From: Listeria aquatica FSL S10-1188
GTDB taxonomy: Bacteria > Bacillota > Bacilli > Lactobacillales > Listeriaceae
Length of the DNA stretch: 64,000 bases
Direction of reading: 5' to 3'
Assembly (NCBI RefSeq): GCF_000525795.1
Contig: NZ_AOCG01000003.1
Location: forward strand, 1 to 64,000
Part shown: positions 18,238 to 29,381 of the stretch, one piece after another
How positions within the stretch are numbered: the first letter of the stretch is position 1
Layout: each line of letters opens with the position of its first letter
Position numbers and translations under genes: made by a program
Notes under the pieces: generated by a model
The model's input: the letters and a program-made list of their open reading frames with translations, nothing else
Databases searched by the model: none
What the model was told of the DNA's origin: nothing

Positions 18238-19269
18238 TTAGTCGCGCATTTTCGGATCAAACGCATCGCGAAGCCCGTCAGCGATTAAGTTAAATGCTAT
18301 CATGATAACACAAAGTACAACCGATGGATAAAGAACCATATAAGGAAGCACCTGCAAGGTCTTATAACCGTCGTTTATTAGCGTTCCAAGCGAGGCAGTT
18401 GGTGCTGGAAGACCTAATCCGATAAAACTTAGAAAAGCTTCAAAGAAAATCGCACTCGGAATACTGAACATAACATTGATGATAATGACACCTGATACAT
18501 TAGGAAGTAAATGTTTTACAAGAATTTTGGGCATTGACTCCCCAAGGGTTAGAGAAGCTAGGACAAATTCCTGATCTTTTAGTTTTAAAACTTGTCCCCT
18601 GACAACCCGCGCCATGGTTATCCAACTCGTCATCGCAATAGCAATGATAATAGACATAATCCCCGGATCTAATATAAGAAGCATTAAAATTACAACTACA
18701 AGGTTTGGAATTGCAGAAATAACTTCAAGTATGCGTTGCATAATATTATCTGTACGCCCTCCAACAAAACCAGAGATCATTCCATAAGCAACACCAATAA
18801 CAAGGTCACACAGTGCGGCTACTACAGCAATAATAAGTGAAACTCGTGTTCCTGCCCAGATACGTGCAAATTGGTCTCGTCCAAGTGTATCACTTCCGAG
18901 CCAGTAATAAGTACCTTCTTTAACATTCTTCTGCTTATACACATCTACATCTTGTCCACCGATGTTCTGATGCCCATTCCAAAATGGCATATTATCAAAT
19001 CCCGGAACTTTTGGCGGTAAACTTGCATAAGGTGTATCTTGATAGTTTACACTACGATTTGGTCCTAAGTTGGGAGAAAAATACTGCCCAAAAATAGCCA
19101 TAATAATAATTACACCGAGCACAATAAGTGAAACAAGTGCAGCTTTATTCTTTCTTACCCGAAGCCACGAATCTTGTAGGAAGGTGAGACTGGGGCGCGA
19201 AATTTTTTCTGCTTCTGCATCTTGAACATGCGCTGGCTGAAACATTTCTTTTGCAATTTTTTCTGCCAT
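18238..19269 (-). CDS. oppC: Oligopeptide ABC transporter permease OppC
   Basis: 343 aa. A cytoplasmic N-terminal arm precedes a first membrane span (ALVSLIVLGVIIIMAIFG), a large external loop and five further spans. The EAA loop, FVLASLTLGESMPKILVKHLLPN, contacts the ATPases. The start shares one base with the oppB stop (TAATG), so the two are coupled. Confidence 0.94.
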   Translation of the reverse strand: MAEKIAKEMFQPAHVQDAEAEKISRPSLTFLQDSWLRVRKNKAALVSLIVLGVIIIMAIFGQYFSPNLGPNRSVNYQDTPYASLPPKVPGFDNMPFWNGHQNIGGQDVDVYKQKNVKEGTYYWLGSDTLGRDQFARIWAGTRVSLIIAVVAALCDLVIGVAYGMISGFVGGRTDNIMQRILEVISAIPNLVVVILMLLILDPGIMSIIIAIAMTSWITMARVVRGQVLKLKDQEFVLASLTLGESMPKILVKHLLPNVSGVIIINVMFSIPSAIFFEAFLSFIGLGLPAPTASLGTLINDGYKTLQVLPYMVLYPSVVLCVIMIAFNLIADGLRDAFDPKMRD

Positions 19270-20198
19270 TATTTCTTACCTCCCGACACACGAATTCGAG
19301 GATCAATCAAGCCGTATAGAATATCTACGACTAGAATGATAAAAATTAACATCACAGCAAATAAAATGGTTGTTCCCATAATAACCGGATAGTCGTTAGT
19401 TTGAATAGATGAAACGAATTGACTACCGATTCCTGGAATTCCATAAATATTTTCAATAACAAGTGAACCTGTCATAAGCGATACTGAAAGTGGCCCTAAA
19501 ACCGTAATAAGTGGGATTAGAGCATTTCGAATCGCATGCTTAACCGCAATTTCTGTACGGCTATTTCCTTTTGCCTTAGCCAGTAAAATATAATCTGAAG
19601 CAAACACATCAATAAGTTCTGTTCTCATAAACCTGGCTGCTGTCGCAAGTGGGAACATAGCAAGTGCAAATGCCGGCAAAATGGAGTCAGCAAAAGTCCC
19701 CCATCCAGCTACCGGAAGCCACTGTAATTTTGCCCCAATCCAGTATTGTAACACCGTTGCAAAAACGAAAGAAGGGATGGATTTCCCGAGTATTGCGATG
19801 AAGGTACTGGTATAATCCGGCCACCTATTTTGATACATCGCAGCAATCACCCCGAGTATAACCCCAAATAATAGTCCAAAAACCATTGCTTCTAGTGCTA
19901 GAGTCACTGATGGTCCGATAAGTGCACCTAAAATTTCTGACACCGGACGGTTATCAAGTTGGAAAGATACTCCTAAATCCCCTTTTACAAGTCCTGTCAT
20001 GTAATTAAAATACTGAACAGGAACCGGATCATTCAACCCATATTTTTCATTCATGATGTGAATTTGTTCATCAGAAAGTTTTTCCTGATTCCGGTAAGGT
20101 GTACCAGGTAAAAGCTTCATTAGGAAGAATGTAACCGAAGCAATGATGAAAAGCGTAATTAACATATAAAAAATGCGCTTTAGTGTATATTTTGCCAT
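19269..20198 (-). CDS. oppB: Oligopeptide ABC transporter permease OppB
   Basis: 309 aa with six membrane spans. It has the OppB opening YTLKRIFYMLITLFIIASVTF, the ILLAKAKGNSRTEIAVKHAIRNAL coupling loop in the EAA position and a conserved IYGIPGIGSQFV. It forms the pore with OppC. It is separated from oppA by about 206 bases with a hairpin. Confidence 0.94.
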   Translation of the reverse strand: MAKYTLKRIFYMLITLFIIASVTFFLMKLLPGTPYRNQEKLSDEQIHIMNEKYGLNDPVPVQYFNYMTGLVKGDLGVSFQLDNRPVSEILGALIGPSVTLALEAMVFGLLFGVILGVIAAMYQNRWPDYTSTFIAILGKSIPSFVFATVLQYWIGAKLQWLPVAGWGTFADSILPAFALAMFPLATAARFMRTELIDVFASDYILLAKAKGNSRTEIAVKHAIRNALIPLITVLGPLSVSLMTGSLVIENIYGIPGIGSQFVSSIQTNDYPVIMGTTILFAVMLIFIILVVDILYGLIDPRIRVSGGKK

Positions 20199-20339
20199 CC
20201 TTTCTCTACACCTCCCAAATTTTTTATTTATATTTGATAAGCTAGTTTAAATCAAGCCCACCTTAAAGGATAAGACACAATTCACTTCGCCTGTTTTTTC
20301 TAAGTAAAGATTTCTTATCGCACGACTACAATTATCATC

Positions 20340-20376
20340 AAAAAGGAGAGAGTATACCGAAATATACTCTCTCGTT
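20340..20376 (-). terminator. Hairpin between oppA and oppB
   Basis: GAGAGAGTATA pairs with TATACTCTCTC around a small loop, with a short T run on the minus strand. Such hairpins after oppA commonly act as partial terminators or 3'-end stabilisers that keep the binding protein more abundant than the permeases. Confidence 0.7.
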
Positions 20377-20404
20377 TCAATCAAGTATTTCTTACAGATA
20401 TACT

Positions 20405-22082
20405 TTATTTAGTCAAATACGTATTTTTGTACGTATAGTCTGGACCAAATGGATTTTTTTGTAAGTTTTTGATGTAATTCTTTTTGCAAGTATGCATTAG
20501 CGCGGTGATAAAGCGGTTGGATCGCTACATCATCTGTAAGCAAGATGTTTTCAGCTTTAACCATTTCATCCCAACGTTTTTGCGGTTCAGCAGCATAAGT
20601 AACAGCCGCATCTTGAAGAATCTTATCATAATCAGAGTTCGAATAACTCATTCTGTTTTGCGAACCACCTGTTTTGAATAGATCCAAGAATGTCGATGGA
20701 TCTTGATAGTCAGGACCCCACCCACTCATTGAGAAATCATAGTCTTGATTTTGGTCATTTTGCAAACGAACTTTAAATGGAACGTTTTTAAGTTTAACTG
20801 TTAAACCATCAAGATTTTTTTCAAGTTGGTTTTGGATAAACTCAGAAGATTTTTTCGCATTTTCTGTGTCATCACTTGTAAATTCAAGTGAAATTTTATC
20901 TGTTCCAAGTTCTTTCAAGCCTTGTTTCCAAGCTTTTTTAGCTTCGGCTTTATCATATTTCAAGTGTGCACCGGATTCTTTCACATAATCCTCATCATTT
21001 TTCGGATCGAAAGTGAATTCAGGTGGCACCAAGTTATTAGCAGGTTTAGAACCGTTTTGAAGTACAGTATCTACGTAAGATTTCTTGTCAATTGAAAGGG
21101 CAAGTGCCTTACGGATGTTTTTATTTGCAAGTGGTGTTTTTTCACCTTTGCGTTCTTGGTTAAATTTGATGTAGAAAGTGGATGAGTCATTCACAACTAC
21201 ATAGTCTTTATTGCTCTTATTTTGAGCGGCATATTCAGCACTTAATACAGTTCGATCGATCTTCCCTGTATTATAAAGGTTAACACCAGTACCAGCATCT
21301 TGAACAACTTGAACATTGATTTGTTTCAATTTCACGTTTTTCTTATCCCAGTACTTATCATTTTTCACATATGTCCATTTTTTGTTTGTTCCTGTCCAAT
21401 CTTTTAATTGGAAAGGACCGTTATATAAAATGTTATCACTGTTTTGAGCGAATTTATCGCCTTTTTCAGTTACAAATTTTTCATTAAGCGGGAAGAAAGT
21501 TGGGAATGCAAAAAGAGAATTGATGTAGGCTGTCGGTTTCGAAAGCGTTACTTCAAGCGTTGTATCATCAACTGCTTTAACTCCTAATTCTTCAGGTTTC
21601 TTCTTACCAGCTACAATATCGCTACCATTTTTAATGGCATCAAATAGATAGGAATAGGTTGCAGCAGTATCTGGATTAACGGCACGTTTCCAAGCAAACA
21701 CATAGTCATTTGCTGTTACAGGATCCCCATTAGACCATTTTGCGTCACTACGCAATTTGAAGGTATAAACTGTCTTATCGTCACTAATTTTTGGATCTTC
21801 AGCAGCGCCGGCAATGGCTGGTTTACCATCCTTATCAAGTGCATAAAGCCCTTCATTTGTTTGGTTAAGTACGTTTAACCCCACCTGATCATCCGCTTTT
21901 GAACTATCTGCCGATGGAATTAATGCGCTCTCTGCTAAATTAAGTACTTGCTCTCCAGAAGCTTTGCCAGAGTTAGTGCTCTTGCTATCTGAACTTGAAG
22001 AACTTCCTCCTCCACAAGCTGCAAGACCTAAGCTCAGCGTTAGTGTAAATCCAAGTGCTAAAAATAATTTAGATTTCTTCAC
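20405..22082 (-). CDS. oppA: Oligopeptide-binding lipoprotein OppA (C-terminal frameshift)
   Basis: This is the extracellular solute-binding protein (SBP family 5) for oligopeptide import. A signal peptide ends in a LGLAACGGG lipobox, with the Cys lipidated. A Ser/Gly-rich spacer follows, then a typical VYTFKLRSDAKWSNGDPVTANDYVFAWKR-type core. The last ~18 residues as read (SIWSRLYVQKYVFD) are wrong for the family. Removing one base from the T7 run 20454-20460 gives NPFGPDYTYKNTYLTK and a stop at 20405, 558 aa in all. In Listeria OppA supports growth at low temperature and inside host cells. Confidence 0.93.
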
Positions 22083-22663
22083 TAAATATACCTCCCTTTT
22101 TTATTTTTCTGAAAAATTGTTTCACTTATAATTATACTCTAATAATTAAAGATTTGTAAATTATTTTTAATCAATTAAACGAAACAGGATGAAAGTTTCA
22201 ATTTGTTAAAAAATTTATTATAACGAAAAAGTTAGACAATTGAATCAATTCAAAAGAACGCTCTACGCCTTGTTTTTTGTTAATAATTTTACATTGATTA
22301 AGTTTTCAGAAAATAAGATTAGTTTAATCAAACAACTTTATTCCCTTACCAACATTTAAATTTACAATCGTCATTTTTAGAGCAAAGTGAAAATTTGATT
22401 AATCCCGAATTAAAATAGGATTATCTTTATTTATATACTTTTTTTTAACACTTGTCTATATAAAAATTTCAATTGTTTTGTTCAAAACCGAGAAAACCCT
22501 TGGTACAACCCAAAATGAGTACAATTATTTTTTTTAATTTTTTTTTCTAAGAGTATTTCTAATCGAAGTCGATTGAGCTTTTTTTCAAAAAACTCTAATT
22601 GCTCACGAACAATTAGAGTTTTCATTCATTTTATGCTAAAGTTAGTACGATTCCAATTTCGAG
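22083..22663. other. AT-rich intergenic region upstream of oppA, with one hairpin
   Basis: The 580 bases between the divergent oppA and DUF3899 genes are very A/T rich and have no credible ORF. A strong hairpin, AAAACTCTAATTG against CAATTAGAGTTTT at about 22590-22622, is followed by TTTTTTG on the minus strand. It looks like a terminator, though no gene on that strand ends there. The oppA promoter and any operators must lie here but I cannot single them out. Confidence 0.5.
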
Positions 22664-22672
22664 GTGACGATA

Positions 22673-23020
22673 TTGCTTAAGCGGACATTTATTTATTTAC
22701 TAATTCAAGAATTAATTATTTTCGCCATTCTTCTTTTTGGCACAGGGATTTCTCTTCTCCATTACATCAATATCTCTTTTTATGTTAGTTTTATTGCTTT
22801 TCTTATAGGACTACTCGTTTACATTATGCGCAGCGGCTTTCTTGACCGTGTACATTATGGTTTTCGAAAAGTAGCGCGGAAAATCCGTGGCGATGAAGAG
22901 AATGAATTCTCTGACATGATGCTTTCTGAACTTGTGGGATTACCCTATGCAGACATGATTTTGAGTAGTATTATTGTATTTTTAAGTAGTATGTTATCCC
23001 TTGTTTTATACTATTTGTAG
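22673..23020 (+). CDS. DUF3899-family membrane protein
   Basis: Small membrane protein of 115 aa with three hydrophobic segments (YLLIQELIIFAILLFG, YVSFIAFLIGLLVYIM, ILSSIIVFLSSMLSLVLYY) and a basic cytoplasmic loop VHYGFRKVARKIRG. Function unknown. The TTG at 22673 is preferred because GAGGTG lies 6-8 bases upstream; an in-frame GTG at 22664 would overlap that site. Position between oppA and trpS matches Listeria. Confidence 0.75.
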   Translation: MLKRTFIYLLIQELIIFAILLFGTGISLLHYINISFYVSFIAFLIGLLVYIMRSGFLDRVHYGFRKVARKIRGDEENEFSDMMLSELVGLPYADMILSSIIVFLSSMLSLVLYYL

Positions 23021-23021
23021 T

Positions 23022-23050
23022 TTGACAGTTGCTCATTAAATTGATAGACT
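23022..23050 (+). promoter_or_regulatory. Sigma-A promoter of trpS
   Basis: A consensus -35 TTGACA (23022-23027), a 17-base spacer and TAGACT (23045-23050). It sits just upstream of the T-box leader. Confidence 0.75.
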
Positions 23051-23056
23051 TAAGTC

Positions 23057-23322
23057 ATTATATACGATGCGTTAACACGGAAGAAAAGTACATTCAGTTT
23101 CTTTTTCTAGAGAGTCTGTGGATGGTGAAAACAGATAAATGGGCTGAGTCGAATGGGCTTCCTGAGGACTGACTGTGAACACGAAAAGTAGCCGTCAGCG
23201 GCATAAAGCCGTTATCTTTTTTTTAAGTGCTTTTTGCAATGGCAAGAAGTAACAGGGTGGCACCGCGGAAAATAAATTCGTCCCTAGCTAGAACTAAAAA
23301 TTCTAGCTAGAGGCGATTTTTT
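23057..23322 (+). promoter_or_regulatory. T-box riboswitch, tryptophan specifier, before trpS
   Basis: The conserved T-box sequence AGGGTGGCACCGCG lies at 23254-23267 and would pair with the CCA end of uncharged tRNA. Upstream, GAATGGGCTTCCTGAG places a UGG (Trp) specifier at 23154-23156. The terminator is a strong hairpin (TAGCTAGAA/TTCTAGCTA, about 23284-23314) with a run of seven T. It raises trpS transcription when tRNA-Trp is uncharged. Confidence 0.95.
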
Positions 23323-23350
23323 TATTTCATGAAATGTTAGGTATCGTTAA

Positions 23351-24357
<1,007 letters not shown>

Positions 24358-24368
24358 TAAAATAAAAA

Positions 24369-24409
24369 AAGAAGTCGGCTAGATGTTTTTGCATCTAGCC
24401 GACTTTTTT
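24369..24409. terminator. Bidirectional terminator between trpS and fabF
   Basis: AAGTCGGCTAGATG pairs with CATCTAGCCGACTT, flanked by A and T tracts, serving convergent genes. Confidence 0.92.
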
Positions 24410-24416
24410 AACATGA

Positions 24417-25658
24417 TTAATCTGTTACCTTTTTAAAGACAAGCGTTGCATTATGACCACCAAAGCCGAATGAATTCGACATTGCTATTGTCACATCTTT
24501 TTCCCGTGATTCATTTGCCACATAATCTAGATCACATTCAGGATCTGGGTTTTTCAAATGAATCGTTGGTGGCACAACACTGTCACGAATAGCAAGAACC
24601 GAGAAGATTGCTTCAATTCCGCCAGACGCTCCTAACGTATGGCCAGTCATTGATTTTGTAGAACTGATAAGCAAGTCTTTAGCATAGTCTTTGAAAATAG
24701 TTTTTACTGCTGCCGTTTCATACTTATCATTGTAGCCAGTACTTGTTCCGTGTGCATTGATATAATCCACTTCTTCTGGTTTCACATCGGCATCTTCTAG
24801 TGCCTGTTTCATCGCACGGGCAGCGCCTTCTCCATTTGGTGCTGGAGCTGTAATATGGTAAGCATCACTTGTTGCACCATAACCAATAATTTCGGCGTAA
24901 ATTTTAGCCCCACGTGCTTTGGCATGTTCGTATTCTTCCAGGATAACAATCCCTGCACCCTCACCGATAATAAATCCATCCCGGTCTTTATCAAACGGTC
25001 GACATGCAGTTTCAGGATCTGGGTTAAGCGATAAAGCTTTGTTCGCGCAGAATCCAGCAAGCGACATCTTCGTAATTGGTGCTTCAGTTCCACCGCTAAT
25101 CATCACGTCTGCATCACCGCGCTCAATCACCTTGAACGCATCTCCAATTGAATTGGTTCCTGTTGCGCAGGCTGTTACAGTTGCCGTATTGATCCCTTTT
25201 GTTCCAAACCGAATTGAAACTTGTCCAGATGCCATATCCGGAATCATCATTGGCACAAAAAACGGACTCACACGACGAAGGCCGCGTGTTCTATAAGTTT
25301 CATATTGGGTCTCAAAGGTTTCCATTCCGCCAATTCCAGAACCAATCCAAACACCCACACGTTCCGCATTTGTGTCATCTACCGTAAAGTTTGCATCTTG
25401 GAGCGCCATCTCTGCACCTGCAATCGCATAATGAGTGAAACGGTCCATTTTGCGCGCTTCTTTTTTGTCAATATATTTTTCGACATCAAAGTCTTTTAGT
25501 TCAGCTGCGATTTTGACTGGAAAATCTTCTGGGTTTAAACGAGTAAGTGGAGCCACACCGTTTACACCTTTCTTGGCATTATCCCATGCTGTTTCCGCGT
25601 CATTCCCAATTGGCGTAACAGCTCCAACTCCAGTAACAACGACTCTTCTTTTCTCCAT
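24417..25658 (-). CDS. fabF: 3-oxoacyl-ACP synthase II (FabF)
   Basis: 413 aa, full length. The Cys-His-His triad is visible: [11 protein letters not shown] (Cys near 164), [12 protein letters not shown] (His near 304) and [12 protein letters not shown] (His near 341). It condenses malonyl-ACP with acyl-ACP in fatty-acid elongation. It follows fabH on the same strand after 228 bases, the usual fabH-fabF operon of Listeria and Bacillus. Confidence 0.96.
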   Translation of the reverse strand: MEKRRVVVTGVGAVTPIGNDAETAWDNAKKGVNGVAPLTRLNPEDFPVKIAAELKDFDVEKYIDKKEARKMDRFTHYAIAGAEMALQDANFTVDDTNAERVGVWIGSGIGGMETFETQYETYRTRGLRRVSPFFVPMMIPDMASGQVSIRFGTKGINTATVTACATGTNSIGDAFKVIERGDADVMISGGTEAPITKMSLAGFCANKALSLNPDPETACRPFDKDRDGFIIGEGAGIVILEEYEHAKARGAKIYAEIIGYGATSDAYHITAPAPNGEGAARAMKQALEDADVKPEEVDYINAHGTSTGYNDKYETAAVKTIFKDYAKDLLISSTKSMTGHTLGASGGIEAIFSVLAIRDSVVPPTIHLKNPDPECDLDYVANESREKDVTIAMSNSFGFGGHNATLVFKKVTD

Positions 25659-25886
25659 TTTCTCATCTCCTTGTTTTTGAGCTCATGAAAAAATAACTTC
25701 TGTTAATCAGGAGTCATTTTTTGAAACGGTTGCCTCAATCATAGAAAAAAACAAAATAAAAGAACAAAATAAAATTTCAATTTCTATTGAAGCGACCATA
25801 AAGCCGCTATTATTATATCATAAAAAAAGAAAGGATGCGCCTACTTCGACATAATTCATAATCGTTTTGCGCACCCCTATTTTAAT

Positions 25887-26828
25887 TTATTTACCAAAGC
25901 GAATCACAAGCGCTCCCCAAGTTAACCCCCCACCAAAACCAACAAGTAGCAGATTATCGCCATCTTTCACACGGCCTTCTTGAACCGCATCCACAAGCGC
26001 AAGCGCAATAGAAGAGGCAGAAGTGTTTCCGTATTTTTGAACCGTCTTGATCATTTTTTCTTCTGGCAGGCCTAGGCGCTCTCTTGAAGCTTCCATGATT
26101 CGAATATTTGCTTGGTGAGGAATCAATAAATCTAAATCTTCTTTTTGAAGTCCAGCTTTTTCAAGAACTTCAAGTGAAGCATCCCCCATTTTTCGAACAG
26201 CAAAGCGGAAAACTTCGCGTCCATTCATATAAAGTTTGTCGTTTTCTTCTTTCAAGTTGAGGTACTTACCACCTGAACCATCTGATCCAAGCACAAAGGA
26301 AAGAAGTCCCTTGTCTTCTGAAACCGGCCCCATCACAACAGCACCTGCTCCGTCTCCAAACAAGACAGCGGTACTTCGATCATCCCAATCAGTAATTTTG
26401 GAAAGCTTATCCGCCCCCACTACGACAACATGTTTATAAGCGCCTGTTTGAATGAACTGTGCTCCTGTTACAATTCCGTAAGTGAAACCAGAACAAGCCG
26501 CTTCAAGATCCATTGCAGCCGCATGCTTTGCGCCTAAACGATCTTGGATGATATTTCCAACAGAAGGGAAGTTAGCTTCCTGAGTAACTGTTGCGACAAT
26601 AATTAAATCAATATCCTCTGGAGTTAAACCTGCATTTTCAATTGCCTCTTTAGCTGCTTCGTATGCCATATCATGTGTATATTCATCATCGCGAGCAATG
26701 CGTCTTTCTTCAATTCCAGTTCTTGTTTTAATCCATTCATCTGATGTGTCCATCATTTTTTCTAAATCAAAATTTGTTAAGATTCTTTCGGGTGTGTATT
26801 TCCCTACTCCTAGAATTCCTGCATTCAT
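25887..26828 (-). CDS. fabH: 3-oxoacyl-ACP synthase III (FabH)
   Basis: 313 aa from the ATG at 26828 ([16 protein letters not shown]). The upstream in-frame extension has no ribosome site and crosses the FapR box, so it is not coding. The triad is Cys in [12 protein letters not shown], His in [10 protein letters not shown] and Asn in YGNTSASS. It starts fatty-acid synthesis from acyl-CoA plus malonyl-ACP. The Listeria enzyme prefers branched primers, which sets membrane anteiso content (family knowledge). Confidence 0.96.
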   Translation of the reverse strand: MNAGILGVGKYTPERILTNFDLEKMMDTSDEWIKTRTGIEERRIARDDEYTHDMAYEAAKEAIENAGLTPEDIDLIIVATVTQEANFPSVGNIIQDRLGAKHAAAMDLEAACSGFTYGIVTGAQFIQTGAYKHVVVVGADKLSKITDWDDRSTAVLFGDGAGAVVMGPVSEDKGLLSFVLGSDGSGGKYLNLKEENDKLYMNGREVFRFAVRKMGDASLEVLEKAGLQKEDLDLLIPHQANIRIMEASRERLGLPEEKMIKTVQKYGNTSASSIALALVDAVQEGRVKDGDNLLLVGFGGGLTWGALVIRFGK

Positions 26829-26869
26829 TACGATTCCCCCATATTTGAACGAATTTAAAAAGCTGTTTT

Positions 26870-26889
26870 TATGACCTGGTACTAATTTT
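26870..26889. promoter_or_regulatory. FapR operator upstream of fabH
   Basis: On the minus strand AATTAGTACCAGGTCATAAA matches the FapR consensus (ATTAGTACCAGGTCTTAAT) with few differences. It lies 42 bases before the fabH start, as in Bacillus. FapR would repress fabHF until malonyl-CoA accumulates. Confidence 0.75.
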
Positions 26890-26936
26890 AACAGAACGCC
26901 GTTTTTTTGGCAACCATTCTTTCTTTTGACATCATA

Positions 26937-26986
26937 AAAGCCCTCTAGTGCTTCACTTTGCATAAAAGCGTACAACTAAAGGGCAT
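26937..26986 (-). terminator. Terminator of the GH73 autolysin gene
   Basis: GCCCTTTAGT and ACTAGAGGGC face each other across a loop with further pairing. On the minus strand TTTT follows. It separates the autolysin gene from fabH. Confidence 0.7.
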
Positions 26987-26995
26987 CAAATGCGT

Positions 26996-28099
26996 TTATT
27001 TCTTTTTATTTGGATTGTTATCAGAGAATCCTGGCGCTTTTGACCAGCCAACAACTTGGCCGTCTTTGTCTTTAAAACGATACCAGTATTCATTTTTAAC
27101 ATCTGCTCGGCGATCAATTTCTAACTTCTCACCTTGATAGGTCTTCATTTCACCAACCACGCGTTTGGAATCCTCTACTGGATAGCGATAAATTTTTTGA
27201 TCAGAATCGATGATATACTTCTTTAAGTCAAACTCTTTTTCACTTTTAGTTGTGTAGAAAATATCCATCGCGTTTTCTTCTAGCCAGCCGATCCGGTTAT
27301 CTTGTTCGTCGTAAATTTCAAACCAGTGACTACCGTTTTGCATTTCTGCTTTTTTCCCTACACGAAGTTGTTTTTCTTTTATAGAGGCCGTAGAAGCCAC
27401 TTTTTCCGCATCTTTCATCCCACTTGGCAAACTCCAAACGTCATAGTCTTTTGGTTCTTGAACAGTGCCATACGCGAGCATATTCTCTTCCTTTTTCATG
27501 TGATCATAAATGTCATCATATGCAGTTAATCCAAACATTTCAACGGTTTCCGTCAAAACTGCTGCATAGTTTGGATCTGTAGCATAACCAGCTTCTTGGA
27601 TCGCTAGCGCTGCTTTTTTATAGTCATTTTCTCCTATGACAGCATGATATAAAGATGGATTTCCGCTTGTTCCATTTACAAACAGTAAGGTATGATCTTC
27701 GAGAGACGCTTCTCGGTCTGGATAAGCGCGAAAAGCGGCATCAATTTGTTGTACCTCATCACCGCTATATTCTTTTGTCGACATTGTGACAGATGAACCA
27801 TTGTAAGAGCCTTTGATACCGAACAAATTATTGGCTTCTGTTGAAAGCCCGCTGTTTCCCCAATTTGATTCGACAATCGCTTGAGCAAGCGAGACACTAC
27901 TCAATACTTGATATTTCTTTTGCAATTCCTGCGCTTTTGGCGCGATATCTTGAATAAATTGTCTTTGTGTTAACGTCATTTTCTGCAGAGACGCCTGAAT
28001 AGCTACTTTATCTGCTGCCTCCGCTTGTGTTGCTGCAAGTGGTGCGCTTATTCCTGCTGCTGTAATAAAAGCCGCAAGCGCTAATTTCCATTTTTTCAT
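26996..28099 (-). CDS. Secreted N-acetylglucosaminidase-type autolysin with two GW/SH3-like modules
   Basis: 367 aa. A signal peptide (residues 1-~28, ending TQAEAAD) leads into a GH73 domain with the catalytic Glu in LAQAIVESNWGNSGLS, followed by NNLFGIKG. The C-terminal half has two GW-type wall-binding modules (ending RIGWLEENAMDI and VVGWSKAPGF), which would hold it to lipoteichoic acid. It lies between fabH and the YjzD-like gene, the position of a known Listeria peptidoglycan hydrolase. Role: wall turnover or cell separation. Confidence 0.9.
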   Translation of the reverse strand: MKKWKLALAAFITAAGISAPLAATQAEAADKVAIQASLQKMTLTQRQFIQDIAPKAQELQKKYQVLSSVSLAQAIVESNWGNSGLSTEANNLFGIKGSYNGSSVTMSTKEYSGDEVQQIDAAFRAYPDREASLEDHTLLFVNGTSGNPSLYHAVIGENDYKKAALAIQEAGYATDPNYAAVLTETVEMFGLTAYDDIYDHMKKEENMLAYGTVQEPKDYDVWSLPSGMKDAEKVASTASIKEKQLRVGKKAEMQNGSHWFEIYDEQDNRIGWLEENAMDIFYTTKSEKEFDLKKYIIDSDQKIYRYPVEDSKRVVGEMKTYQGEKLEIDRRADVKNEYWYRFKDKDGQVVGWSKAPGFSDNNPNKKK

Positions 28100-28358
28100 T
28101 CTACTTCGAGCACATCCTGTTCTTCGAGTGTTTTAGTTTCTTTTTTGACTAATAAGCCTTGATACATTGTACCAAACATTTATGTTAGTTTAGTAAGTAT
28201 CTAATGACAGTTTCATGTCAAATTGAATACAAATAAAAGATAAATAGTTAGATATTTCTTTATCCAAAAAGATATTACTAGCTTTCTCATATGTTGTCAA
28301 TCATGCTTATTTTGTGCTAGAATGATTGTATTGAATGATGTGAAATGAGGTGTTTCTC

Positions 28359-28547
28359 ATGCGCTATATCGTTACAGTTGTTTGGGTATTTTTCCTATCA
28401 ATGATGGCTGAATTCGTTCTTTCATCAATGCTTTCTGTACCGTTTAGTTTCACAACCGGATTAATTCTAACGGTTGGAATTTCTGTATTCGTTCTAATTA
28501 TTCCTGCCCTCATGCCTAAGGACAGTGAAATTTACGACATCAAATAA
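28359..28547 (+). CDS. YjzD-like small membrane protein (DUF2929)
   Basis: 62 aa with two hydrophobic spans (VVWVFFLSMMAEFVLSSML and TGLILTVGISVFVLIIPAL) and a short polar tail. The ATG at 28359 follows GAGGTG by 7 bases. Family of unknown function, conserved near fab genes in Bacillus and Listeria. Confidence 0.8.
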   Translation: MRYIVTVVWVFFLSMMAEFVLSSMLSVPFSFTTGLILTVGISVFVLIIPALMPKDSEIYDIK

Positions 28548-28550
28548 AAA

Positions 28551-28577
28551 AGCACTCCGTAAAAACGGAGCGCTTTT
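28551..28577. terminator. Bidirectional terminator, YjzD-like gene / gpmA
   Basis: AAAGCACTCCG and CGGAGCGCTTT pair around TAAAAA, with A/T tracts on both sides; the two genes converge here. Confidence 0.85.
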
Positions 28578-29267
28578 TTATTTATCTAGATAATATTTAT
28601 TTGTTGGTTTTAAATCTTCATCTAATTCATAAACCAGTGGTACACCTGTCGGGATTTCAAGTTCCATAATTGCATCATCACTGATTCCTTCTAAGAACTT
28701 CACAAGTGCCCGCAAGCTATTCCCGTGTGCAGCAATAATCACACGTTTACCTGATTTGATTTCTGGCGCAATCGTATCCATCCAATATGGGATTACACGC
28801 TCAAGTGTTACCTTTAGATTTTCACCCGAAGGAATTGCATGTGTATCTAAAAGTTGATAACGACGATCATTTTTTGCTTGGCGCTCATCGTTTTCCTCTA
28901 ATAATGGAGGAAGTGTATCATAGCTACGACGCCAAAGTTGGACTTGATCGGCACCATATTTTTCCGCCGTTTCTTTTTTATTTAAGCCTTGAAGCGCACC
29001 GTAATGCCGTTCATTGAGTCGCCAAGACTTATGTACCGGCACCCAGAGTTGGCCTGATTCTTCAAGTGCATAATCAAGTGTTTTAATTGCACGCGTTAAA
29101 ACGGATGTGAAAGCAACATCAAATTCAAGTCCTGCTGCTTTAATGCGTTTTCCCGCTGTTTTAGCTTCTTCTACCCCTTGCTCCGACAAATCAACATCAT
29201 GCCAGCCGGTAAACAAGTTGAGTTTATTCCATTCACTTTGTCCGTGGCGAATTAAAACCAGTTTCAT
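28578..29267 (-). CDS. gpmA: 2,3-bisphosphoglycerate-dependent phosphoglycerate mutase
   Basis: 229 aa. The phosphohistidine motif is [10 protein letters not shown] at the N-terminus and the second catalytic His is in [37 protein letters not shown] is the GpmA-specific segment. It interconverts 3- and 2-phosphoglycerate in glycolysis. Monocistronic. Confidence 0.95.
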   Translation of the reverse strand: MKLVLIRHGQSEWNKLNLFTGWHDVDLSEQGVEEAKTAGKRIKAAGLEFDVAFTSVLTRAIKTLDYALEESGQLWVPVHKSWRLNERHYGALQGLNKKETAEKYGADQVQLWRRSYDTLPPLLEENDERQAKNDRRYQLLDTHAIPSGENLKVTLERVIPYWMDTIAPEIKSGKRVIIAAHGNSLRALVKFLEGISDDAIMELEIPTGVPLVYELDEDLKPTNKYYLDK

Positions 29268-29336
29268 TTTTCCTCATCCTTTCGAACTTAACCTTTTCCT
29301 CCTTAAAATTCCCTTGTTTTCAGATTTCAAACATAA

Positions 29337-29373
29337 AAAAGCCTCTTGCAAAAAAAAACAAGAGACTCTCTTT
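29337..29373 (-). terminator. Terminator of clpB
   Basis: GCCTCTTG and CAAGAGAC (nearly perfect) around an A-rich loop, followed by T residues on the minus strand. Confidence 0.65.
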
Positions 29374-29381
29374 TCAGCAAT

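Noticed and set aside
22590-22622. A second small RNA upstream of oppA
   Set aside because: The hairpin is good, but no promoter at suitable distance could be recognised on the matching strand.
24809-25296. Long frames opposite or inside fabF
   Set aside because: Both are shadows of the intact fabF frame, whose catalytic residues are all present.
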